Origin: Pseudomonadota bacterium | GTDB lineage: Bacteria; Desulfobacterota; Desulfobacteria; Desulfobacterales; Desulfolunaceae | Reading direction: 5' to 3' | Length of the DNA: 64,000 nucleotides | Assembly (NCBI GenBank): GCA_018818835.1 | Contig: JAHIRD010000134.1 | Location: 1-64,000 of the forward strand | Shown here: positions 27,946 to 36,083 of the stretch, in pieces | How positions within the stretch are numbered: position 1 is the stretch's first letter | Layout: each line of letters begins with the position of its first letter | Position numbers and translations under genes: made by a program | The notes under the pieces: model-generated | Seen by the model: the letters and a program-made list of their open reading frames with translations, nothing else | The model's database searches: none | Told to the model about the DNA's origin: nothing

Positions 27946-30156
27946 ATGATTTCAAAACTCCATTTAGTCATGCGATCAATTTTATTTTGTTTAATGGTGT
28001 TTTATTTTGCTGGAATGACAGCGGTTTCCAATGCCCAGGAGATTATTCTCGATGACGACACTCTGTCCGTAAACCTTGGACAACAGATGGTCTACTTGGA
28101 GGATAAGACGGGAATTTTGACTGAGCCCGACCTTTCTTCAGGTACCCACGTCAGGGACTGGGAAAAAAATCAAAATGAAATCCTTAATTTTGGCTATACA
28201 AATTCTGTATACTGGATAAAAGGGGTGTGTAAAAATATCAGCCTGAGTGATCTGACGTTTTTAATTGAGATCGCCTATCCTGTTCTTGATGATATCACGG
28301 TGTATACGATCCGGGACACTGAAACGACTGAAGTAAAAATGGGAGATAATCTGTCGTTTTACAGTCGACCCATTGAACACCGTAATTTTGTTTTCCCCCT
28401 TTCATTTTCCCCGGGAGAATCACTGGAAATTTTATTCAGGGTCAAGACCTCAAGTTCCATGCAGATCCCGCTGACTTTGTATAAGCAACACTATTTCCTC
28501 GATAAAAACCAGACGGAGTTGATCGTTCTTGGCATTTATTACGGCTCCATGATCAGCATGATCCTGTATAACCTTATATTATTTCTCTCTGTCAGAGATA
28601 AGAACTATCTGTACTTTGTATTATATGTGACCTGCATGACATTGTTTTTGATCAGCTTGAATGGACTCAGCTATCAGTATATCTGGCCTAAAAGTATCCG
28701 GTGGAATAATCAGGTGCTTGTGGTGACCTTGAGTGGGGTTTCTTTATTCTCCTGTCTTTTTACGTCAGGGTTTCTGAAGGTTAAGGAAAGATATCCCAAA
28801 AGTAACCTGGTTTTTATTTCCATTGGTGTTCTGGCCGGTGGGATTATTTTTTCGGCTTACAGCATACCGTATAAAACTGGTATAGTAGCTGCAATCCTCC
28901 TGACCATGGCCGCATTTTTATGGAGCATGATCATCACCGTCGTCAGATTGTTTGAAGGTTACACACCGGCACGATTTTATGGGGTGGCCTGCTTTGCCAT
29001 ACTTTCAGGGGGTGTGATTCTGGCGCTTAACAAATTCAGTATTATTCCACGAAGCGCAATTACAGAATATGCAACTCAATATGGAACGATCTTTGAAGTT
29101 ATCGTGCTGTCGTTTGCCCTTGCAGATCGCTTGAATATCGAGAAAAAAGAAAAGACACGGGCCCAGAATATGGCCCACGAGCAGGAACGAAATGCAAGAA
29201 TTGCCAATGAAAATGCATTGAAAGCAGAACGAGATGCCCGTGAGACAAGGGAAAAGACATTTGAAATTCAAAAAAAATCAACGGAAACCCTGGAACAGAA
29301 AGTGATAGAACGAACACTTGCGTTGAATAATACCCTTCAACAGGTCAGTGATGCAAACAACGAGGTCATGGTCAGTCTGGAGTATGCCAGCATGATCCAG
29401 GCGGCCATGCTCCCGGGTAAAGATAAACTCAACCAATGTTTAGCCTCCCATTTTATCTGGTGGATGCCCCGGGATATTGTTGGCGGAGATTTTTACTATG
29501 TTGATGATCTGGATGCAGGCCCTATAGTGGCCATGGCAGACTGTACAGGCCACGGTGTTCCCGGAGCATTAATGGCCTTGGTTGCAAATTTTGAGTTGAA
29601 ACGGATTGTAAAGGGTGAACATTGCCTTGATCCGGGTGAAATCCTTGCCCGGTTGAACAGAAGGGTCAGGAAAAGCCTTAAACAGGACACATCTTATGCA
29701 ATTTCCGATGATGGTCTGGATATCGGTATCTGCGTTTTTAATTTAGAACAAAAGAGTCTTGATTTTGCCGGGGCAAAAATGAATCTTCATTTTGTCAAGG
29801 AAAACATAATAAATACCATCCAGGGCGATAAGAAAAGCGTGGGTTATATATCTTCCAGGCCTGATTTGAATTATACCACTCACAGAATTGATCTTTCCAA
29901 GGACATGACAGTCTATCTTTTTACTGACGGCCTGACTGACCAGCTCATTGAAAAAACAGGGCGGCGGTTTGGTTCGAAACGATTAAAACAATTGGTTGAG
30001 GAATACAGTGGCCTCCCCTTTTCACATCAATTGGAAAAATTAAAAGAAATATTCTTAAGCGAAAGAGGCAGCAGAGATCAAGTTGATGACATAACCATGA
30101 TGGGATTCAATGTGTGTATTAACGGGGAGCGCCCCCCTTTCTCCTTCGATACCTAA
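27946..30156 (+). CDS. 7TM-DISM receptor with SpoIIE/RsbU-type PP2C phosphatase (paralogue 1)
   Basis: 736 aa from the ATG at 27946, which begins a normal signal peptide; the longer upstream in-frame extension lacks such sense. Periplasmic 7TMR-DISMED2 domain about 30-180, seven-helix 7TMR-DISM membrane domain about 195-400, an arginine/glutamate-rich coiled coil about 405-490, then PP2C-SpoIIE phosphatase about 500-725. Metal-site motifs are canonical: GGDFYYVDD, MADCTGHGVPGALM (Asp 532), YLFTDGLTDQ, RDQVDDITMM. Such SiaA-like proteins dephosphorylate anti-sigma-factor antagonists. No STAS or anti-sigma partner is adjacent. Confidence 0.9.
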   Translation: MISKLHLVMRSILFCLMVFYFAGMTAVSNAQEIILDDDTLSVNLGQQMVYLEDKTGILTEPDLSSGTHVRDWEKNQNEILNFGYTNSVYWIKGVCKNISLSDLTFLIEIAYPVLDDITVYTIRDTETTEVKMGDNLSFYSRPIEHRNFVFPLSFSPGESLEILFRVKTSSSMQIPLTLYKQHYFLDKNQTELIVLGIYYGSMISMILYNLILFLSVRDKNYLYFVLYVTCMTLFLISLNGLSYQYIWPKSIRWNNQVLVVTLSGVSLFSCLFTSGFLKVKERYPKSNLVFISIGVLAGGIIFSAYSIPYKTGIVAAILLTMAAFLWSMIITVVRLFEGYTPARFYGVACFAILSGGVILALNKFSIIPRSAITEYATQYGTIFEVIVLSFALADRLNIEKKEKTRAQNMAHEQERNARIANENALKAERDARETREKTFEIQKKSTETLEQKVIERTLALNNTLQQVSDANNEVMVSLEYASMIQAAMLPGKDKLNQCLASHFIWWMPRDIVGGDFYYVDDLDAGPIVAMADCTGHGVPGALMALVANFELKRIVKGEHCLDPGEILARLNRRVRKSLKQDTSYAISDDGLDIGICVFNLEQKSLDFAGAKMNLHFVKENIINTIQGDKKSVGYISSRPDLNYTTHRIDLSKDMTVYLFTDGLTDQLIEKTGRRFGSKRLKQLVEEYSGLPFSHQLEKLKEIFLSERGSRDQVDDITMMGFNVCINGERPPFSFDT

Positions 30157-30277
30157 TCTATGACCTTTTTTTGTTATCATGAAATGGATCACAAATTATA
30201 GGCAGAGTTAGGAATAGATGCAAATCTGAGCCCCTTAAAACGTGAAATAAACCCTATAAAAATCGGATATCACACCC

Positions 30278-32467
30278 ATGAAAATTTCGAATAAACATAT
30301 GTGGATCATACTGGGGATGAGTATTGCTTTTTCTTTTATAGCGAGTGTTTCTGTCCAGAAAGTCATGGCTGTTCAGCCTCCTTTAGTGAGTCTGGATGAT
30401 CAGACACGGGAAATACATCTTGTTTCCATCATGTCTTATCTTGAAGATGCAGAGGGGGTGTTTGAGATCAACGACATAAATTCAAGCAATGGGGCTGGTT
30501 TGAATTGGAAGGAAACAGGCAATAATTCGTTGAATTTGGGATTTACCGATTCTGTTTATTGGCTTAAAGGCAGATTTATAAATCAAGGAGAAAAAAAACA
30601 AGAATTTTTTATTGAGATCGGTTACCCGATTCTCGATTATATTCGTGTATATATTTTAACTGATAAGGACATGAAAACGATTCATCTGGGTGATAAATTA
30701 CCTTTTTCCCAACGCCCCATGAAGCAAACAAATTTTGTCTTTCCAATTTTATTTTCACCAGGTGAACCGATCACCATAATTATGCGATTTCAGACCACAA
30801 GTTCCATGCAGATCCCTGTGAACCTTTATCAAAAACACTATTTTATTGAGAAAAGTCAGGCGAATACTTTACTTATGGGATGTTATTTCGGATTTATGAT
30901 GATCATGATTATCTATAATATTTTTATTTTCCTTTCCGTAAGAGATATCAATTATCTTTATTATGTTTTATACGTATTATCCGTGTATTTTTTTATTGCC
31001 AGTCTCGATGGGCTTGGTTTTCATTACCTCTGGCCAAACAGTGTGTTCTGGAATGACAAGATCCTTATCATTTCTCTAAGCGGTATTATTGTTTTTGCGT
31101 CGATCTTTGCCGTTGGATTTCTGGGCCTCAAGGACAGCCGTCCTGTCTGTTATAAACTATTCGTTTTTTTGGCCATCTCAGGAGCAATTATTGCGTTCTC
31201 ATCCATCATCCTTCCATACAAGATAGCTATCAAAGTGGAAATTTTACTTGGTCTGTCCTGCAGTATTGTGGGTCTGTTCTCTGCTTTTTCACGCTGGAAA
31301 GAAGGTTTTTCACCGGCAAAATATTATTCGATTTCATGGACTGCCGCCTATACGAGCGCAATTGTTGTATGTCTGGATAAGGTAGGTATTATCCCTCGAA
31401 GTGTATGGACCGTAAATTCAATGCAAATCGGAACACTTGTCGAAGTCATGCTCCTTTCTCTTGCCCTGGCGGATCGCCTCAATCTCGAGAAAAGAGAGCG
31501 GGTCAAAGCCCAGGAATTGTTGCATATCCAGGATCGGAGCGCCAGAATTGCCAATGAACATGCACTGGTCAATGAACGAAAAGCCAGGGAGGCCCGTGAA
31601 CATGCCCTTGTCATCCAGGAAAAAGCCAATGAAACCCTGGAATTGAAAGTCAAGGAACGGACCCTTGAACTCAACAGGTCTCTTGCGGATATCAATGAGG
31701 TAAACACCAAGATTAACAGCAGCTTGAGATACGCCCGCATGATTCAGTTGTCCATGCTGCCAGCCCAGGAAAAAGTGCAGGAATTTTTCCCCAGGAATTT
31801 TATACTTTGGAAGCCCCAAGATATTGTGGGTGGTGATTTTTATTATATGGATGCCATGGATAATATTTCCGTGGTGGCAGTGGCTGATAGCCGGGAAAAA
31901 GGTGTTCCCGGTGCCTTTATGACATTTATTGCAAGTTCTGAATTGAAACGGATCATTCGAGGGGATAAATGTTATGATACAGGTCAAATTCTTCAAACCA
32001 TGACCAAGCGTATCGGAAAATCATTAAAGCAGGTATCTCCCAAAGACCTTTCGGATATTGGACTTGATATTGGCTTATGTCTGATAAATCATGATCAGAA
32101 ATATCTTGAATTCTCAGGGTTCGGTCTGGACCTGACATACACACTGAAACGTGAAATTTATACCATTGCCGGCGACGAAATTCGAGAGGGTTTCGGATTT
32201 TCGGCCAGAGATGATGTTGTAAACGTGACTCGGATTGGCATTGAACCCGGGATGACTGTCTATTTATCAACAGACGGACTGAAAAAACAGCCGGGAGAAC
32301 AAAACGGACAGAGATTTGGTGAAAAATGTTTGAACGAATCAATTCTCAGCCATTGTGAACTTCCTCTGGACAAGCAATGCGATCAAATATTGAAGGCCTT
32401 TGACATGTACCGTGGCAGCAGAGACCAGGCTGATGATGTGACCATGGTTGCATTCGGAATCGATTGA
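30278..32467 (+). CDS. 7TM-DISM/SpoIIE-like protein with altered active site (paralogue 2)
   Basis: 729 aa; same domain order as the preceding gene and clearly its paralogue (for example LSLALADRLNLEK; MIQLSMLPAQEK). The PP2C domain keeps GGDFYYMDA, STDG and RDQADDVTMV, but the key loop reads ADSREKGVPGAFM (Asp 537) instead of DCTGHGVPGA, and TDGLTDQ has become TDGLKKQ. The Gly-His of the metal-site loop is lost. It may be a pseudophosphatase, a regulator of paralogue 1, or an enzyme with altered metal binding. The reading frame is otherwise intact. Confidence 0.85.
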   Translation: MKISNKHMWIILGMSIAFSFIASVSVQKVMAVQPPLVSLDDQTREIHLVSIMSYLEDAEGVFEINDINSSNGAGLNWKETGNNSLNLGFTDSVYWLKGRFINQGEKKQEFFIEIGYPILDYIRVYILTDKDMKTIHLGDKLPFSQRPMKQTNFVFPILFSPGEPITIIMRFQTTSSMQIPVNLYQKHYFIEKSQANTLLMGCYFGFMMIMIIYNIFIFLSVRDINYLYYVLYVLSVYFFIASLDGLGFHYLWPNSVFWNDKILIISLSGIIVFASIFAVGFLGLKDSRPVCYKLFVFLAISGAIIAFSSIILPYKIAIKVEILLGLSCSIVGLFSAFSRWKEGFSPAKYYSISWTAAYTSAIVVCLDKVGIIPRSVWTVNSMQIGTLVEVMLLSLALADRLNLEKRERVKAQELLHIQDRSARIANEHALVNERKAREAREHALVIQEKANETLELKVKERTLELNRSLADINEVNTKINSSLRYARMIQLSMLPAQEKVQEFFPRNFILWKPQDIVGGDFYYMDAMDNISVVAVADSREKGVPGAFMTFIASSELKRIIRGDKCYDTGQILQTMTKRIGKSLKQVSPKDLSDIGLDIGLCLINHDQKYLEFSGFGLDLTYTLKREIYTIAGDEIREGFGFSARDDVVNVTRIGIEPGMTVYLSTDGLKKQPGEQNGQRFGEKCLNESILSHCELPLDKQCDQILKAFDMYRGSRDQADDVTMVAFGID

Positions 32468-32470
32468 TCG

Positions 32471-32506
32471 TTCCCAAGCCATACGTCGACTTTTTGAGGG
32501 TTCATC
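32471..32506 (-). repeat. Degenerate end fragment of the 151-bp element
   Basis: About 35 bp (CCATACGTCGACTTTTTGAG-like) match one end of the elements at 8273-8423 and 62908-63059 with several substitutions. It lies between the SpoIIE paralogue and a DUF2238 remnant, and supplies the stop codon region of the latter. Confidence 0.5.
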
Positions 32507-32680
32507 TTAATTGTTTGTCGTGTAATTTTGACAATAATATCAAAGCAGTAATGGCGCCGATTAAGGCCATGAGCATATCTGACTGGGTATCCCATGCATA
32601 GCCCTGTGTTCCCAGGAAAGCATCGGCAGACTCTCCTGTTGATACGGCGACCCACCATTCAATAAAGAGTCAATAAAATG
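32502..32680 (-). pseudogene. C-terminal remnant of a DUF2238 (YjdF-like) membrane protein
   Basis: The minus strand encodes EWWVAVSTGESADAFLG, TQGYAWDTQSDM, LMALIGAITALILL, SKLHDKQLR and stop, the conserved end of DUF2238 proteins. Only about 56 codons remain; going upstream the frame meets a stop near 32665, and no N-terminal part is found. Family recognition is from memory of the WDTQ-DM and LHDRQL signature. Confidence 0.6.
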
Positions 32681-32924
32681 TCCGCGGTGGCCCATGTCTG
32701 GTTGATTGACAAGAAAAAATGCTAAACAACTTAAGATCGCTTTTAAGTCACATGTTTGTTAACATAGAAACTATTATATGACAAGCGACATTACTTTTTT
32801 TGAGATAGCTTCATGCTTTTTTTGGTTTTTTTTTCATATATAATGCAAATTGATAAACGATATGTTATGAAAAAACCACAGACAGATTCCTTGTAAATGA
32901 GATGAATTTTTATCGGAGATGCAC

Positions 32925-33542
32925 ATGTTTAGTCCTGAATTTTTTCTGACATCACTGGTCGTGGTATTGATTCCCGGAACCGGTGTGATTTATACTGTTT
33001 CAACAGGTCTTTTTTATGGCTGGCGAGCAAGCATTGCTGCGGCTATAGGCTGCACCGCAGGAATCATTCCCCATCTTTCTGCAAGCATACTCGGATTGTC
33101 TGCCATTCTTCATATGAGTGCTGTTGCCTTTCAGACGGTTAAGTATGCCGGGGCACTCTATTTGCTTTTTCTTGCCTGGTCAATGTGGCGCGATACAGAG
33201 GCTCTTAAATTTAATGCCCCTTCATTAACGCAGGGTCATTTGAGAATTATCATCAAAGGATTTTTGATCAATATTCTCAATCCTAAGCTGTCCATATTTT
33301 TCCTGGCATTTTTGCCACTTTTTATTTCGTCGAGCACCTCATCACCCATGTTTGATATGTTTATTCTGGGTGTTGCCTTTATGGCGATGACCTTGGTTGT
33401 TTTTATTCTGTATGGCATTTCAGCACATGGGGTCAGGCGGTATGTGGTCAAATCACCAAAGATCATTGTCTGGCTTCAACGATCATTTGCTGCTCTTTTT
33501 GTGGCACTTGGATTAAAGATCGCACTGTCGGAACACGAATGA
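32925..33542 (+). CDS. LysE/RhtB family exporter
   Basis: 205 aa from the ATG at 32925; GGAG at 32915-32918 is well spaced for it and directly abuts the alternative ATG at 32919. N-terminal FFLTSLVVVLIPGTGVIYTVSTGL with the P-G-P-like family motif region, and six hydrophobic segments; KGFLINILNPKLSIFFLAFLP is the conserved middle motif. Exports amino acids or homoserine-lactone-like compounds; substrate unknown. Overlaps the next gene by 4 bp (ATGA). Confidence 0.9.
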   Translation: MFSPEFFLTSLVVVLIPGTGVIYTVSTGLFYGWRASIAAAIGCTAGIIPHLSASILGLSAILHMSAVAFQTVKYAGALYLLFLAWSMWRDTEALKFNAPSLTQGHLRIIIKGFLINILNPKLSIFFLAFLPLFISSSTSSPMFDMFILGVAFMAMTLVVFILYGISAHGVRRYVVKSPKIIVWLQRSFAALFVALGLKIALSEHE

Positions 33543-34351
33543 AGAATCAAAAAAAATCTCAAAATCAAGCGCAAATCATCTATTTCTCCCACGGAGGAGG
33601 CCCCTTGCCGATTCTCGGAGATACAAGCCATAAAACCATGGTAAATTTTATGCAGCAGCTTCCTTCAAGGCTAAGGGAGCCTGAGGCCATACTCGTCATC
33701 AGCGCCCATTGGGAGGAAAATGTTGCAACTCTATTAAGTGCACAATCCCCTTCCATGTTTTACGATTATTATGGTTTCCCCGATGAATCCTATGAAATCG
33801 TTTATTCGGCTCCTGGAAGTCCTGAACTTGCCAATAGAGTCGATAGTTTATTGCTTAAGCATAAGATATCGTCTCGCCTTGATGCTCAGCGGGGATTTGA
33901 TCACGGCTTATTTATTCCACTCAAACTGATGTACCCCCAAGCCCATATTCCGTCACTGCAACTTTCCCTGGTGCGCGGCCTTGATCCTGCAGTCCATATA
34001 GAGCTGGGCAAAGCCTTGGGGGAATTGATGTCCGAGAATATTCTGGTGATCGGGTCCGGGTTTTCATTCCACAATATGAAAGCCTTTTCTTTTCAAGGAA
34101 TCCATAGGGAAGATCCAGCCAATGACGCTTTCCAGGATTGGCTGATTGATGTATGCACCGGCCCCATGGCCCAAGCGACACGTGAACAATACCTGATCAA
34201 TTGGGAGAGCGCCCCGTCGGCGCGCTACTGTCATCCCCGTGAAGAGCATTTGTTGCCGCTTCATGTGTGTCTTGGTATGGCGGGAAAACCGGCTTCGGCC
34301 CTATTTGATGACACGATCCTGGGCAAGCGCAGCGTTGGTTTTTTGTGGTGA
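33539..34351 (+). CDS. LigB-type (DODA/YgiD-like) extradiol dioxygenase family protein
   Basis: 270 aa. FSHGGGPLPILGD near the start, ISAHWEE, GFDHGLFIPL and CHPREEHLLPLHV are the conserved His/Glu metal-binding motifs of the class III extradiol dioxygenase superfamily. YgiD members open catechol rings such as DOPA, but many are functionally unassigned. In an apparent anaerobe an oxygen-using role is uncertain. Translationally coupled to the LysE exporter (ATGA overlap). Confidence 0.9.
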   Translation: MKNQKKSQNQAQIIYFSHGGGPLPILGDTSHKTMVNFMQQLPSRLREPEAILVISAHWEENVATLLSAQSPSMFYDYYGFPDESYEIVYSAPGSPELANRVDSLLLKHKISSRLDAQRGFDHGLFIPLKLMYPQAHIPSLQLSLVRGLDPAVHIELGKALGELMSENILVIGSGFSFHNMKAFSFQGIHREDPANDAFQDWLIDVCTGPMAQATREQYLINWESAPSARYCHPREEHLLPLHVCLGMAGKPASALFDDTILGKRSVGFLW

Positions 34352-34395
34352 AAAACTTATTGACATACCTATGGTCATGATATAGCAAAAAGGAA

Positions 34396-34571
34396 TACAT
34401 GTTCAGGTGCCGAAAGGCATAATCGGGAATCCTGTTAAAATCAGGAACGGGCCCGCCGCTGTAATCCTTACATCTTTTTAGAAGAAACGCTTTCAGCCAT
34501 GTACGCCACTGATCCAGGATCGGGAAGGCTGCTGAAAGGGGAGGAGAGTCAGAAGACCTACCTGAATGTAC
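34396..34571 (+). promoter_or_regulatory. Cobalamin (AdoCbl-class) riboswitch
   Basis: Conserved elements in order: TACATGTTCAGGTGC (P1 5' side), GGGAATCCTG, GGGCCCGCCGCTGTAATC, the B12-box-like GCCACTGATCCAGGATCGGGAAGG, and AGTCAGAAGACCTACCTGAATGTA closing P1. It lies 5' of cbiK with an intrinsic terminator in between, so cobalamin should shut cbiK off. Confidence 0.93.
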
Positions 34572-34628
34572 GAACCGGATGCTTCGTGGACAGAAGGCTG
34601 GTTTAAGATCTTATGGATAAACAGGGCT

Positions 34629-34668
34629 ATCCCCGGATCACTGACATTGTCGGTCTGGGGATTTTTTT
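34629..34668 (+). terminator. Riboswitch expression-platform terminator
   Basis: ATCCCC ... GGGGAT closing stem with an inner ACTGAC-ATT-GTCGGT helix, followed by a run of seven T. It lies between the riboswitch aptamer and the cbiK start at 34709, which also explains why the in-frame start at 34613 is not used. Confidence 0.82.
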
Positions 34669-34708
34669 GTTCCGGGCCATGTTAATTTTTTTATTCATAG
34701 GAGAAATC

Positions 34709-35596
34709 ATGAAACAATCTCGTTTACCCAAATTCATTTTTATGTCCCTTGTTGTTGTTCTTGGATCCATTTCATTGACCTTTGCAGGAAGCCACGGCCA
34801 CAAAAAAGACACGAAAAAAGGGATTCTTCTGGTGGCCTTCGGGACCTCGGTTCCCCAGGCCCAGAAGTCTTTTGATCATATCGCTGACATGGTTGGAAAG
34901 GAATTTGGCACGATTCCGGTAAAGTGGGCATATACCTCATCCATTATCCGGAAAAAACTTGCCAAACAAGGCAAACAGTTGGATTCCGTTGAAATGGCTC
35001 TGGTCAAGATGATGGAACAAGGATTTACCCATGTGGCTGTCCAGTCCCTGCATACCATCCGGGGCGAAGAATACGACGACCTTGTAAAGACGGTTCAGGC
35101 CTTCAGCCACCTGCCCGATGGGTTTGAAAAGATCATAGTCGGAGAGCCCCTGTTGAATCTTGAAGACGATATGAAAACCGTGACCCAGGCCATTATTGAC
35201 AATCTGCCGCCCCAGAGGACGAAAAACGAGGCCGTGGTCTTGATGGGCCATGGCACTCCCCATCCGTCCAATGCATTTTATGCAGCCCTGATGTTTCATC
35301 TTCAGAGAAAAGATCCCCTTGTGTTTGTTGGGACAGTGGAAGGCTCTCCCGATATCACTGAGATCAAAGACATGATGGTGGAAAAAAAGATCAGCAAGGC
35401 CTGGCTGGTTCCCTTTATGTCTGTTGCGGGTGATCATGCCATGAATGATATGGCGGGAGATGAAGAGGATTCCTGGAAAAATATTTTGGGCAAGGCGGGT
35501 ATTTCCTCCACGCCGGTGATGAAAGGGACAGCAGAATACGACAATATGGTGACGATCTGGATTGCTCATCTGAAAACTGCCATGTCCTATCTGTAG
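34709..35596 (+). CDS. cbiK: Sirohydrochlorin cobaltochelatase, periplasmic CbiK type
   Basis: 295 aa from the ATG at 34709 (AGGAG upstream). A signal peptide (KFIFMSLVVVLGSISLTFAGSHGHKK) precedes the CbiK domain, as in the periplasmic CbiK variant known in Desulfovibrio. Conserved segments: ILLVAFGTSVPQAQKSF, VQSLHTIRGEEYDDL, VVLMGHGTPHPSN, FVGTVEGSPD, PFMSVAGDHAMNDMAGD. The enzyme inserts cobalt (or iron) into sirohydrochlorin; the exported form may serve haem or metal handling rather than cytoplasmic B12 synthesis. Its control by a cobalamin riboswitch supports a corrinoid link. Confidence 0.93.
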   Translation: MKQSRLPKFIFMSLVVVLGSISLTFAGSHGHKKDTKKGILLVAFGTSVPQAQKSFDHIADMVGKEFGTIPVKWAYTSSIIRKKLAKQGKQLDSVEMALVKMMEQGFTHVAVQSLHTIRGEEYDDLVKTVQAFSHLPDGFEKIIVGEPLLNLEDDMKTVTQAIIDNLPPQRTKNEAVVLMGHGTPHPSNAFYAALMFHLQRKDPLVFVGTVEGSPDITEIKDMMVEKKISKAWLVPFMSVAGDHAMNDMAGDEEDSWKNILGKAGISSTPVMKGTAEYDNMVTIWIAHLKTAMSYL

Positions 35597-35621
35597 AATT
35601 GATTCCAATGGAATGAAAACC

Positions 35622-35645
35622 AAGGGCGATTCTCGAATCGCCCTT
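35622..35645. other. Perfect hairpin between cbiK and the trmO remnant
   Basis: AAGGGCGATT-CTCG-AATCGCCCTT, 10-bp perfect stem, 25 bp after the cbiK stop. No T tract follows, so it may be an attenuating or mRNA-stabilising 3' structure rather than a classical terminator. Confidence 0.6.
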
Positions 35646-35657
35646 AACGGAGGCCAT

Positions 35658-35913
35658 ATGGTTGAGCTTTTCCCCATCGGAGTGATCCGAACGCCTTTCA
35701 AACACAATAGGACTTTCAATTGTGAGGCTTCTTTCCGTTCATGATCATAGGGTTGAGATTGAAGGGATAGACGTGCTTGATAATACGCCACTTTTCGACA
35801 TCAAGCCCTATGTACCTGTGTTTGATCAGCCGGAAGGGGAGGTGCGTTCAGGCTGGGTGGGGGCTTCAAAGGGTGAGGGCGGTGAGAAAAGGTCTGATCA
35901 TCGTTTTAAATGA
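35658..35913 (+). pseudogene. trmO: TrmO/TsaA (tRNA N6-methyl-t6A) gene with internal deletion
   Basis: Starts at ATG 35658 after CGGAGG with VELFPIGVIRTPFK, the N-terminus of TrmO. The frame then breaks: 64 bp on, in a different frame, comes VRLLSVHDHRVEIEGIDVLDN-TPLFDIKPYVPVFD, the C-terminal half. Roughly 75 family residues between these are absent, including the SAM-contact RPNPIG region. This is a deletion plus frame change, so no functional product is expected. Confidence 0.82.
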
Positions 35914-36083
35914 GCAAATCTCTGTAAAACAGCTAAATCCAGTAATATCAAATGCCTTGACACATATCCAACCTTGTGGTATTTTTACTGAAGCTTTTTT
36001 CTATAGTTATTTAACATGCTTATCAAATTATTATTACTTTTAGCAAATATGTTGAATCGTTTATTCACTGGAGACAATCCCTT

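Noticed and set aside
34613-34708. Longer CbiK N-terminus from 34613
   Set aside because: That stretch is the riboswitch terminator hairpin; the ATG at 34709 has the ribosome site and starts a proper signal peptide.
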